64,000 nucleotides of DNA from positions 10,551,096 to 10,615,095 of the forward strand of contig CM034100.1 in the NCBI GenBank assembly GCA_019914945.1, written 5' to 3'. A program made the translations under genes and the position numbers. The notes beneath the pieces are model-generated. The model made no database searches. It was not told the origin of the DNA and saw only the letters and a list, made by a program, of their open reading frames with translations. How positions within the stretch are numbered: the first letter of the stretch is position 1; the number at the start of each line of letters is the position of its first letter. Positions 44,606-54,660 of the stretch are shown here, in pieces. The stretch comes from Typha latifolia (lineage: Eukaryota; Streptophyta; Magnoliopsida; Poales; Typhaceae).

Positions 44606-45415
44606 TGCTCTGAGCATTCAAGTTAAATTATGAGATTGAGTATCGAGTGTAAGCCCTTAAGGCGAGTCTAGTTAAGTCATGTAAGTCACTAAAATAAGTT
44701 CAATTAAATTATGATGTAAACCTCTAAGGTAAGTCCTAGTTCGGGTCGTATAAGTCTTTAGGGCTAAGTTCGAGTAAAACTCATTGTACCCAACCCAAAT
44801 ATATAAAGTGGCTGGGTATTTTAGTTTGATCATCCAAGTATCCAAGTATTGAGAATTAATTGAGTTTATTTATTTTCTTATTATCATATTTTTCGTTTTA
44901 ATCAAAGTCATTAGATCGTCTTTATTTTAATAGGAGTAGATTGTAACCGTAGAACCCTTCCAAACACCAAAACCCTAGCCCACCACTTTTCTCCAATAGC
45001 CACCGTACTATACGGTCGTCTACCACCACCCCTTAGGTTTTTTCTTGTTCTCGCATTTACTATTTTTATCATAGCTGTTAGATCGTCTTTATTTTCCTAA
45101 GAGTAGATCTAAATTAGAAACCCAAATTCTACCTCCAACCCGTAGCCATGCATCATCACCTCTAGCAATCACCCTACTCTACGACCGTCCACCACTACCT
45201 TTGGACGTCCACCACCCTCCAACATCTACCGCAATGTTAGATATTTATAGTTTTGCCCTTTTCTAACCTTACTCTACTATTTTAGTTATATCATTTCATC
45301 CAGATATCCAATTGACGTAAACCAAAGCCATTAGAAATCTATCTCGTGAGGCTACCACTACCTAAATTTTTATAATTTTCTTACATTCGAATCATTTTAG
45401 ATCTGGTTCATAACA
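44606..45415 (+). mobile_element. Family E LTR fragment
   Basis: AT-rich sequence with a TATA-type AATATATAAAGTGGC (about 44,800) and an end GGTTCATAACA at 45,415, next to a primer-binding-site-like sequence. The part 44,938-45,415 matches 51,921-52,280 in order (GTAACCGTAGAACCCTTC, then 'ACTATTTTAGTTATATC', then an end in TAACA). The 5' limit is uncertain. Confidence 0.6.
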
Positions 45416-45416
45416 T

Positions 45417-45430
45417 TAGTATCAAAGCTG
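45417..45430 (+). other. Primer-binding-site-like sequence of family E
   Basis: TAGTATCAAAGCTG directly after the LTR end TAACA, a mutated form of TGGTATCAGAGC. Confidence 0.6.
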
Positions 45431-45444
45431 ACGTTCCTCGAACA

Positions 45445-45780
45445 ATGGTGAAAATGTGATCCAAAGTTAACCCAGGGGAGATCATGGCCATGGAGGACCA
45501 AGAACTCATCTCCATCCCTATGGAGGTTTCCTTAGCACCACCACCAAAAGTTGACGATGAGCTGTCGGCATGGGCAAAGGCAATTTTAAAAAAAATTGTA
45601 ACAATGTCGCTAGATCCGTCGAGAAGAGCTCCGAAAGGATTGAGAAGACACTCCAAGCCTTGACGACAGCTATCTAGGCTTGTTACCACTACCCTGCGCA
45701 CCGCCGCCGCCAGCACTGTAGAATAGGCACCACCTCCATCTTCAAGTACTAATAATGGTGAAATTGTGAAGACTATCCAA
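45445..45780 (+). pseudogene. Family E gag start fragment
   Basis: ATG at 45,445 lies 15 bases after the primer-binding site. MVKM is followed by a stop, then MEDQELISIPMEVSLAPPPK, and an acidic stretch (VDDELSAWAKAILKK). Another stop and family B LTR sequence follow at about 45,783. Position and charge fit a gag N-terminus, but there is no conserved core. Confidence 0.55.
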
Positions 45781-45784
45781 ACCG

Positions 45785-46387
45785 ACAGATATAGATGAAG
45801 GGAATGGAGATGAAAGTGGATGGAGTGGATCTTAGGGTTATGGATGGGTATGGAGATGAAAGTGGATGGTGGATGTGATTAAGGGATATAGATGAAGGGA
45901 ATGAACTAGTCGAGATCCCAATGAAGAGGGGTGACTCGACAGACGAAGGAAATTAGAAGTTAGGAGAAACCTTGCCAACGGTAGACATAGAAGGATGGTG
46001 AAGAGGGAAGAGTGAGAGAGTTTAGATAAGATAGGAGGCAAGAAATCAATAATCCAATAACATAATGAATTTGGCTACCATCCACATATTTATAGAGGCT
46101 AGCCAATAAGTCCTAAAACAATAAGTAACCCTACTTCTAGAGGATTCCCGTCGATCACGTTCGAATGCACAAAAGACGTTCTCTGTATGTGCGAATGCAG
46201 GCGTTCGAACTCGCCCGACTACGTTCGAACGCACTTTTTGCGTTCTCTATATTTGCGACCTGATGCAGGCGTCCGTAAGGGCATTCGAACATGACCCTTC
46301 CTACATTTGAACGCGACCTACAAGAATTTTATTTTAATGAAAATAAATAATTAATGATATAAGAAAAGATCCTAACTAAGTGTATTA
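45785..46387 (-). repeat. 3' LTR of B7, truncated
   Basis: Minus-strand LTR starting at 46,387 (TAATACACTTAG, mutated from TGATAC) and cut at 45,785, where family E gag begins. TTCGAA-type motifs at 46,155-46,315. Confidence 0.82.
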
Positions 46388-46419
46388 GCCCACCACGCTT
46401 CCCCCACCTTGCCCTCAAG

Positions 46420-47774
46420 GTGAAAAGTCAAGGAAAAGCTCCAAAATGTTAGTCTCCAACTCTCATGTCACCTCATCGGATGACTTGCCAAGCCACTCAA
46501 CTAGAATCTCCATCTCTAATCTAGTACCATGTCGTCATCGATGCCTAGCAAGTACACAAACTAGCTCTACGATCTCTATCTCCTTCAATGGCTCCGGTAG
46601 AACTGATCCAACGATCTCATGATCTCCAATCCGCTCCCTTAGTGATGAAACATGGAAGACATGATGCACTCTCGACCCCTCCGGTAGGTCCAAACGATAA
46701 GCAACCGGACCAATACACTCTAACACCCAAAATGGACCAAAGTAGCGATGAGCTAACTTTTGGTTACGCATCGGACGCAAGGTCACCTATCGATAGGGTT
46801 GCACCCTCACAAACACCCAACTGTTGATATCGAACTCCTGCTCCCTATGGCTGCGATCATAAACTTGCTTCATATGGTTTTGAGCAAGTTTAAGATGAGC
46901 ACGCAACCTCCTCAATGTGGCATCTCTATCCATCAAAGCTAAGTCCACCTCCATCCGATCTACCGATGCCACTAGATCATAAGCGCATAACGTCAAAGCC
47001 GTGCATCCATACACCACCTCAAATGGAGTCATGCCAATGCTGCTATGGTAGGCGGTGTTGTAAGACCACTCCGCCCACAGTAAGAACTCCAACCATCGTC
47101 TCGACATCTCTCCAACAAAGCACCTCAAATACTGCTCAATGCCTTGATTGACCACCTCGATTTGGCAATCCATCTGTGGATGGTAGGCCAAACTAAAGTT
47201 CAATCGAGTCCCCTGCAATCTGAAAAACTCCATCCAAAAGTCGCTCATAAATACACGATCACGATCCGAGACAAGCATGCGTGGCATGCCATGTAATCGA
47301 GTACATCTCTAATAAAAATTTCAGCCATCGACTTGGCTGAAAATGGATGTGACAATACCAAAAAGTGTGCATATTTGCTTAATTTGTCAACCACCACAAA
47401 GATAACGAAATAACCATGTATCAGCGGAAGACACTCTATGAAATCTATAGAAATGTCTTCCAAAACATAGTCTGGTATAGGTAAAGGCTGAAGTAATTCG
47501 GTTAGTTTCAATGTGGTTGCCTTAGCCCTTTGACAAACTTCGCAAGCACGAACAAAACTCCTCACATCCCGCCTCAATCCTAGCCAGTGCAACTCTGAGA
47601 TATCCTCGTATAAGTCCTCAAGACACCCTCATGACCGGTCCCTAGAGTTTGGTGGAAGTGCTCTAACAATTTCTGCCGCAATCCATCATTCGTGGGCACC
47701 TGAATGCATCCGCGGTCCAGCAGCAAACTACCTCGGTTCTCCAACTCTAGATGGCGCTCCAAATCATCCATCAC
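46420..47774 (-). pseudogene. B7 integrase and chromodomain
   Basis: The minus strand has the zinc-binding region (HQTLGTGHEGVLRTYTRISQ, then CEVCQRAKATTLK; 47,670-47,510), then the core: ISIDFIECLPL (first Asp, about 47,455), LVSDRDRVFMSDFW (second Asp, about 47,270) and IEVVNQGIEQYL (Glu, about 47,155). SYNTAYHSSIGMTPFEVVYG lies at about 47,030. The GPY-type region ([20 protein letters not shown], 46,750-46,690) leads into [14 protein letters not shown] and a chromodomain-like tail (EMEILVEWLGKSSDEVTWE-type, 46,520-46,460). A frameshift lies near 47,300 and others near 46,790 and 46,540. The D, D and E codons are all still present. Confidence 0.87.
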
Positions 47775-47777
47775 CTC

Positions 47778-49100
47778 CTACAATAATCTCAAAATATCTG
47801 GGTCAATTGTACATGCATACCTCAGCTCGTCAAGAAAGGAGAAGATAGGAGAAGAATAGGCTGCAAGCTCAGCGGTATCGGGTTGGCGTGATAGTGCATC
47901 CGCCGCTCTATTTTCCGTTCCCTTCTTGTATTGGATTTCATAATCATACCCCAACAATTTTGTGACCCATCTCAGTTGTGCCGAAGTGTGTATGCACTGT
48001 CCCATAAAGTATGGAAGACCCCTTTGATCAGTTCAGATAATGAATCGCTTACCGATTAAATAAAGCCTCCACTTTGTCACCGCATGCAGAATTGCCAACA
48101 TCTCTCTCATAAATCGATAATTGCTGAGATTTTTGAGATAAAGCCTTGCATTAGTATAGCTCCTATGCCAACTCCCGACGCATCACATTCCACAATGAAC
48201 TCTTTGGTGAAGTCAGGTAGCGCAAGAACGGGTGTCGTCGTTATTGCTATTTTCAGTTTTTTAAAGGCTATAGTGGCTTCATCCATCCATCTAAAATAGT
48301 CTTTCTTCAACAATGAAGTGAGAGAAGAAGCGATCTTGCCACATCCGGTGATGAAGCGGCAATAGTATTCGATCAGCCCCAAAAATCCTCTCAATCCGAT
48401 AGTATTAGCGGCGCATACACCATCCGCAAAAATGATGTGGCCTAAATACTCCACTTGTGGTACTCCCTATAGGCACCTGGACTTCTTGATCATCAATTGA
48501 TTTTGCTTCAACAAATTCAGCACGTCCTCCAAATGCCACCAATGCTCCAATTCAATCCTTCTGTACACCAAAATGTCATCAAAAAATACCGACATACCTT
48601 AGCAATAGAGGCTGAAATATATCATTTATGAGGCCTTAAAAGGTAGCTAGAGCATTGGTGAGACCAAAAGGCATCACTCAGAACTCGTAATGCCCGTCTA
48701 GAGTCCGAAATACAGTTTTGTTCACATCCGCCAAGTGAACTCTAATTTGATGATACCCGGCCTTCAAGTCAAGCTTGCTGAATATACTCTATAATCGAAA
48801 TAGGATACCGATCCTTGACGATAATAGCATTTAGTGCCCGATAGTTGACACAAAAATGCCATGTCCCGTCCTTTTTTTGCACCAATAACACGGGGGATGA
48901 GTATGAGTTATGACTTGGTTATATGAGGTCTTGCTCCAACATCTCGGCTACCATCTTGGAAATAACTTCTTTTTGCACATGTGCATACCGATATGGCCTC
49001 ACGTTTGCCGGTGTAGCCCTAGGTACAATCCCTATGCAACGGTCCGCCGTTCGCCTCGGTGGCAACTCCTATGGCTCCTCAAACTGTCCAGAAAATTTAT
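47778..49100 (-). pseudogene. B7 reverse transcriptase and RNase H
   Basis: RT on the minus strand: KVISKMVAEML-type block (48,980-48,930), the VNYRALNAI block (about 48,855-48,820), [14 protein letters not shown] (48,785-48,740), [14 protein letters not shown] (48,695-48,645), and a FFDDILVYRR active site at about 48,590-48,560, where both Asp codons remain. RNase [22 protein letters not shown] (48,225-48,165), then NGTENRAADALSRQPDTAEL-type residues (47,930-47,870). A deletion near 48,800 removes part of the RT fingers/palm ([12 protein letters not shown] in the copy at 23,435). Multiple frame changes. Confidence 0.84.
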
Positions 49101-49104
49101 CTAA

Positions 49105-49720
49105 TAAATTAGACAATTCAAAGGTAGTACCTAAACTCGTTTAAGGCTCATCTCTTGTTGGTCCTAACTAAAGAAGATAGGCCAAATCATACGCACAAGG
49201 TAGCCCCACCGTAGGCTGCATCGTAGGAATCGGCGAAGACCGAATGTCATCAAGCCACACATCTTTGTTTCCTTGTTTAAATTTCATCCACATGCTACGG
49301 ATATCAAATGTGATGGTCCTAAACTCTTTAACTAATGAGTGCTGAGGACAATGTCCGTTCTTCGCAGTGCTAACGGATACAAGTCCACAATGATGTCGTG
49401 TCCTTGCACCCGTATACCGACCTGGCGACATAAGCTCTCCACCTTAAGCTCTGTGCCGTCAACAATAGCAACGTCAAATTCCGTGGTCGGTTCGGCATCC
49501 AAGCCCAATCTCCTCACTAATCTCTCATCTAGAAAGTTTTGTGTACCACCCGAATCGATGAGGATGTGCACACAATGCTTTCTAACGAGTCTGTCTACTT
49601 GCAACGTCCTCGGTGCAAAAGTACCTGAATACGCATGCATCGATATTTCAGCTTGTATATCTTCCTCCGCACCCTCCACAACGGCCTCCTCATTGACCTC
49701 GTATGGGCACTCCCCATCAT
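49105..49720 (-). pseudogene. B7 aspartic protease
   Basis: Open frame 49,679-49,332 with VRKHCVHILIDSGGTQNFLD; the retropepsin DSG active site (about 49,562-49,554) is intact. LGLDAEPTTEFDV, GIRVQGHDIIVDLYPLALRR and the MDIVL region follow, and a shifted frame (49,431-49,168) carries the linker to RT. The protease processes Gag-Pol. This is the best-kept protease of family B in the window. Confidence 0.87.
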
Positions 49721-49734
49721 CAACAACCTCATAA

Positions 49735-50796
49735 CAATCCCGATTGGTTTAGAACATCGATGACCGAGGGTGAAACGCTCATCACATCTAAAGCAAAGTT
49801 CCTTTGCTCTTCAGTCCTCCACCTAGGCAGGTGTGAGAGTTTGAACGGGGGGTCTTGTGCCTCCTCTAACATCGGAAGAAGATCTCAAAAGGTGGTCATG
49901 GTGCAGTACTAGTAGCCACTATTTTTTACCCCGTAGAATTTCCAACCAGCGTTTTAGTTGCAAACCGCTCATCTCGATTGCCCCAATTGATTTTCGCTGC
50001 CATCTTTAGAGCCTTATGCTTTTGCTCCATCCTCACGGCCTTCTCAAAGGCCTCCTCAAGAGTAGTAGGACAAAGAGCACAAACATCCACCCGTATCTCA
50101 TCCTGCAGCACTGAAATAAATGTGCTCATCAATGTCGGTTCGGGCCAAGGTTGCTCACAACGACTACTAACTCGTTCAAACACAGCTTGGTACTCTAATA
50201 CGGCCAAATCATCTTGCTTAATGTGGCAATAAAATCTTCATATGCTGCTATCCCAAATCTGTGTGTAATCCTCCTACAAACATTAGCCAATTCGGTAAAT
50301 CCTCCACCATGAATAACCAATCTATACTAATACAATGCCGTTCTTCAGAGGTGAAAGCTTGCCATCTGGACCTTTGCATCTTCCTCTGTACCTTGACAAT
50401 TAAAATATTGTTCAACTTGAAATACGCAATCCGTTGGATCACCGCCTTTGAATTTTGGAAAGGGGTATCGGTTCGATGAGGTCCCACCACTGGTCTTTCT
50501 CGAAGCTCCGATCATTGTCGAAGAGATGACGAACCCAATCGGTTCAAGACATATTCCTTGAAATCATTGTGATCCTTTTGAATTGCATCAACTCTATGTA
50601 GCAATGTTTGGAACATGCCCCTAAGTTCATCCGCCAAGCCCATATTCACACCCATGGTCGTTGGTTGACTCAGTCCTGCCGTGGTCACTCCAAAGGAATC
50701 GGCCTCACGGTTAGGGTCATTGTGGATTGAGGCTTCCCTTGTCGTTGTGCTCTCTATATGTCTCCGTGTTGATATCATCTTCCTTGTTTCAACCAT
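49735..50796 (-). pseudogene. B7 gag with zinc knuckle
   Basis: Start ATG at 50,796 (MVETRKMISTRR), then EADSFGVTTAGLSQP and DELRGMFQTLLHRVDAIQKD (50,710-50,560). About 150 bp of the N-terminal half and capsid are deleted near 50,470. The capsid core follows (FKLNNILIVKVQRKMQRSRW at 50,420-50,360; MAVLEYQAVFERVSS and TLEEAFEKAVRMEQKHKALK at 50,207-50,000). The nucleocapsid knuckle LCFRCDERFTLGHRC (49,807-49,763) keeps its Cys and His residues. The gag lies 24 bases after the primer-binding site. Confidence 0.86.
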
Positions 50797-50819
50797 TAAT
50801 GGAGGTCTGAGGTTCGCCG

Positions 50820-50831
50820 GCTCTGATACCA
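50820..50831 (-). other. Primer-binding site of B7
   Basis: Reverse-strand TGGTATCAGAGC, three bases inside the LTR edge at 50,835. Single copy. Confidence 0.88.
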
Positions 50832-50834
50832 AAT

Positions 50835-51693
50835 TGATGGGTTCTTGTACCAAAAAGTTGGTTACGGAATAATTCTTTTAAGATCTAAATTTATAGTAGA
50901 AAGTAATCTGCACAACGTGGAAACATATTCGTCAGATATTTCTCTATAGTCCAAAAATTACGAAACTAAGTGGATTAGATTTGTAACTTCCTCATCTAGA
51001 ACTTTCGTATTATGCCCTTTGTAGATTCGAACTGCAACTGGGACGAAAATACGGAATAATGTCGATGATGATGGCGGTGATGAGTGGAGTGGATGTTAGG
51101 GTTATGAATGGGTATGGAATGAAGGTGGATGGTGGATGTGATTAAGGGATATAGACGAAGGAAACGAAGTGGTCGAGATCCCAATGAAGAGAAGTGACTC
51201 GATAGACGAGGGAGATTAGAAGTTAGGAGAAACCTTGCCAATGGTAGAGGTAGAAGGATAGTGAAGAAGGAAGAGTGAGAGAATTTAGAGAAGATAGGAG
51301 GCAAGAAATCAATAATCCAATAGCATAATGAATTTGGCTGCCATCCTCATATTTATAGAGGCTAGCCAACAAGTCCTAAAATAATAAGTAACCCTAATTT
51401 TAGAGGATTCCTGCCGATCACGTTCATTCGAACGTGCTCGATTGCATTCGAATGCGCAAAAGACATTCTCTGTATGTGCGAACGCGATGCAGGCGTTTGA
51501 ACGCGGGCGTTCGAACTCACTAGACCGCATTCGAACACACTTTTCGCGTTCTCTGTATTTGCGAACCTGATGCAAGCATTCGCAAGGGCGTTCGAACGCG
51601 ACCCCTCCTACGTTCGAATGCGACCTACAGGAATTTTATTTTAATGAAAATAAACAACTAATGCAAGAAAAAAAGATCCTAAGTAAGTGTATC
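50835..51693 (-). repeat. 5' LTR of B7
   Basis: 859 bp with edges TGATGGGTTC (50,835) and AAGTGTATCA (51,693). This is the reference family B LTR: nine or so TTCGAA-centred motifs at 51,420-51,625, then a TATAAATATGAGG TATA-type stretch (reverse of 51,345-51,357) about 340 bp from the LTR start, then a long CT-rich (minus strand) U5-like part. Confidence 0.87.
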
Positions 51694-51920
51694 ATGATGA
51701 TCTAGGCACTTTTGATCCAATCCACCACCTTCACCACCTTATTTAGACCAACCGCACTCGCACCATGGCCTAAACCGTATGCACTAGTACCTTGGCTTGA
51801 ACCCTCATGGCTAGAATTTGGCTTGAGCCACCCACGATTAGGGTAGCATATGGCTCAAACAAGTCGTCCATTGCGCAGAACTTATTGTGGGGCAGAAGAG
51901 ACCCAAATGGAGATCGAGGA
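51694..51920. other. Spacer right of B7
   Basis: Sequence rich in ACC and CCA triplets, similar in style to family E internal DNA. No gene or repeat edge recognised. Confidence 0.4.
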
Positions 51921-52280
51921 CGTAACCGTAGAACCCTTCTAAGCACCCAAACCCTAGCCACCACCTTCCTCTAACAGCCACCCCTTCTGTCTACCACCAC
52001 TCTTGGCCGTCCGCTACCCTCCGACAACCATTATAATGTTAGATATTTACCATTCTACCCTGTTCTGACATTGCTCCACTATTTTAGTTATATCTTTTTA
52101 TCCATACATTCCTGAGGCTAGAGTAATTAAAACTAGAGTAATTACCATTCCAGATCTTTACCATTCTAAGAGTAATTAAAACTAGATATTTACCATTCTA
52201 CCCCATTGAGTGAAACTAGAGTAATTAAAACTCTATCTCGTGAGGCTACTTCCGAATCATTTCAAATCTGGTTTGTAACA
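51921..52280 (+). mobile_element. Family E LTR end fragment
   Basis: Matches 44,938-45,415 (GTAACCGTAGAACCC at the start, GTTTGTAACA at the end). It contains a local duplication: 'GAGTAATTAAAACTA' occurs several times at 52,122-52,225, with the 'ATTTACCATTCTA' segment repeated. Confidence 0.65.
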
Positions 52281-52289
52281 AACATAACT

Positions 52290-52980
52290 TATTTTATATA
52301 TTATTGATGATATATTTATATACTCAATCCTAACATGATGCTTCTTTCTAATTCATAATATTCAGTACGTGATTTATTTTCTGTTTGACATCACCGATTA
52401 GGAGTAAGATCTACTCACCGAGTCTTTAGCTTATGACTCTTTCTATTTACTTTTCTAACCCCAAAATATGTGGTACTTCATAGCGACTTAAGATATCATT
52501 ATTAAGCGAAGATGAAGCGAGCTAGACGTGGAGATATCGTAGAAGATAGTTTATGTAGAAATTGAGTTGTACCGATATTTTATATATTTATATGCTATTA
52601 TATTATACAATGATTTATATAATATAAGGTGAATTATATTTTACTTATGTAGTATGTGTATTAGTTATATCTTAATGGTTTGTGGTGACCTATGTGAGTC
52701 ATGCTAAACTATGTAGTGGTATTGCATGGTTGTTGTGGGTTTAAATTTTCATATGTTATTACTAATTTGTTATTTAATATGCGTTGGACATTGTCGAATT
52801 ATTTTCATCGTGTTTCAATCTATTTTATATATCAATGTTATTTCGAAGTAGCATCTCCAAGTCTTGATTCAAACTTCAAAGTATCAACTAATATTTGTCA
52901 ATACATATCGGTATTGATTAGTGCTTATTTAGAACAGAACAGGGTATGAAATAGAGTTTTTCTTCAATTTTGACCCAGCA
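52290..52980 (+). mobile_element. Old family A-type LTR relic (subfamily A2)
   Basis: The segment 52,345-52,440 matches the family A LTR at 18,555-18,645 (spacing of TTCAGTACGTGATTTA, GACATCACCGATTAGGAG and CTTATGACTC). The segment 52,450-52,590 matches the reverse strand of 1-230 at the left edge of the window (TGTGGTACTTCATAGCGAC, AGATATC). Strongly diverged and without internal region. Confidence 0.65.
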
Positions 52981-53745
52981 TCGAATGTAATAGCAAATTA
53001 GGGAGGTTGATACTATCAAAACAAATTTCTTGAATTTCCTTACATCTATTCTTAGTCACTTAATTATAACAACTAAAGATGGATATATTTCATTTCCAAG
53101 TACATTGTGGAATTGCTTGTGGCCACTTATCCCTCTTAATTATGATTGGTCTTCAAAACTACATAATTCATTAAAAGATTTGTTTTGATGTGAGTACAGG
53201 TTGATCTTTGTGTGACGACCTTATCCATTATAACATGTGCATCACACATGTGTGGGCGCATGGCGCGCACATGAGCATGCATTAGAATATTCATCATACA
53301 TTTACATTACTCTTAGACTATCTTGGATTATACTTGTTGGCCTGTGTGCTCATCATATTCTACTAAAATATTTTTCATATTTTACGGCTTCAATATCTTA
53401 TAGAAGACGACGAGGATCAATTAGATTTTAATTATTATTCTATTTATATATTGAATTAGATGAATTGTAGCCCTTGTGTGAGTATTATTTGTTATAATAT
53501 GGATATATATTATGGGGCTTATTGTGGCTTATGTTATTGTATATTTTTAGAACGCTATGCTTTGTCTTTCTTATCTTAGATACTATGTAAAAATATTGAC
53601 CAATAGTCACGTGAGAACCGTGGGGTTCCACCCCACATTGAAAGCATGTGTATTTGATCACGAGTATTTCAATGACCTACATAACGTATATAATAAATGT
53701 GTTGCATGAGTTATTTTGGTTTATATAGTATGTTGGGTTATAAAT
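52981..53745. other. AT-rich spacer with a possible LTR-like start at 53,213
   Basis: No coding region. TGTGACGACCTTATCC at 53,212 resembles the TGTAATAACC start of family A LTRs, and GCATGGCGCGCACATGAGC follows, but I cannot trace a complete LTR. The rest holds nothing I recognise. Confidence 0.35.
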
Positions 53746-54010
53746 ATATTTATGGGATAACTCCACTTAGATCCTCTAAATTATTACTAGTTTTTACATA
53801 CTCTAAACTTTTTCTAATCATATATACCCTCTGATCAAATTTTTTTTTTAAATTTTGAGGTCCGTATAGTTACTATTTTTAGCTCAATGGGGTATATATA
53901 AATATTTTTCTTAATTTAGACAATGTACATGGGTAATAGAAATGTTTAGAAAGTGTATGTGTAAAACAGTAATAGTTTAGGAGTCTAAGTTGAATTATTT
54001 CCATATTTAT
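53746..54010. mobile_element. 249-bp MITE with 8-bp target duplication, hAT-type
   Basis: Element 53,754-54,002 starts GGGATAACTCCACTTAG and ends CTAAGTTGAATTATTTCC. The inverted repeats extend imperfectly for about 50 bp (TTACATACTCTAAACTTT against AAATGTTTAGAAAGTGTAT). The flanks are a perfect ATATTTAT duplication (53,746-53,753 and 54,003-54,010). An 8-bp duplication is typical of the hAT superfamily. No transposase is present. Confidence 0.8.
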
Positions 54011-54144
54011 TTATATTATAAATTAGTTTATTTGTGTTATAAACAAGTTATTTGATCAGGTTATAAATGAATCAAAATAATAAATATGAACAAGACCCTA
54101 TTTAATTATTGAATTATTGTGTTGACTAAGAAATTACCACCTTT

Positions 54145-54660
54145 GTATTTGTTACGAACCAATCCGATCCGATCCGCAACGGTTCTGAAACTTAGATCCT
54201 AGCTTGATAGCCCTCTAATAGCTAAATAGATTCTAGGGTTAGTTTGTGGTGTGAAGGGGGAGAAGTTGTTATGGAAGAGGAAGGTTAGAGGCTGGAAGAA
54301 GCCGACCAAAAGACTTGAGCGGTGGAAGAAGGGAGGTGGGAGAGAGCGCCAATTACTAAAATTAAGAGAGAAGGAGATGAGGCTAAAGCTAACTCCAATC
54401 CAGATAAAAAACCTCAATTAGAGTTTCCTCCACATATATATAGAGGCTCACCCTAAGGACTCCATAATTAACTTAAAAACACCCCAAACTACCCTAACAA
54501 TCCCTAACTTAACCCACACTTTTACCGCGGTGTGTTCGAATGCGGAATTTCAGTTCTCTGTCGATGTGAATGTGATGTAGGTATTCGAACGGCCGCATTC
54601 GAAAGTGCCAATTCCATTCTCTATCAATCCGAACGTAATGTGTGATGTAAACCTCAGTTT
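54145..54660 (-). mobile_element. Old LTR relic related to families B and C
   Basis: Minus-strand order resembles the LTRs at 46.0-46.4 and 51.0-51.7 kb: TTCGAA-type motifs (54,535-54,610), a TATATATATAGAGGCTCACC block (54,434-54,453) and an 'ATTAAGAGAGAAGGAGATGAGGC' block. The sequence is strongly diverged, with no GCGTTCGAACGC left in full. Confidence 0.6.

Larger units (their letters stand above)
45785..51693 (-). mobile_element. Nearly complete family B element B7
   Basis: This is the best-preserved family B copy. On the minus strand it runs from the 5' LTR (51,693-50,835), a single primer-binding site (50,820-50,831), gag, protease, RT, RNase H, integrase and chromodomain to the polypurine tract (about 46,415-46,395) and a partial 3' LTR (46,387-45,785). 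The order Gag-PR-RT-RH-INT-CHD defines a Ty3/gypsy chromovirus, and the sequence looks closest to Reina/Galadriel-type elements (inference). The 3' LTR lacks its last 250-300 bp. The reading frame has numerous frameshifts, so it is not autonomous. Confidence 0.88.
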
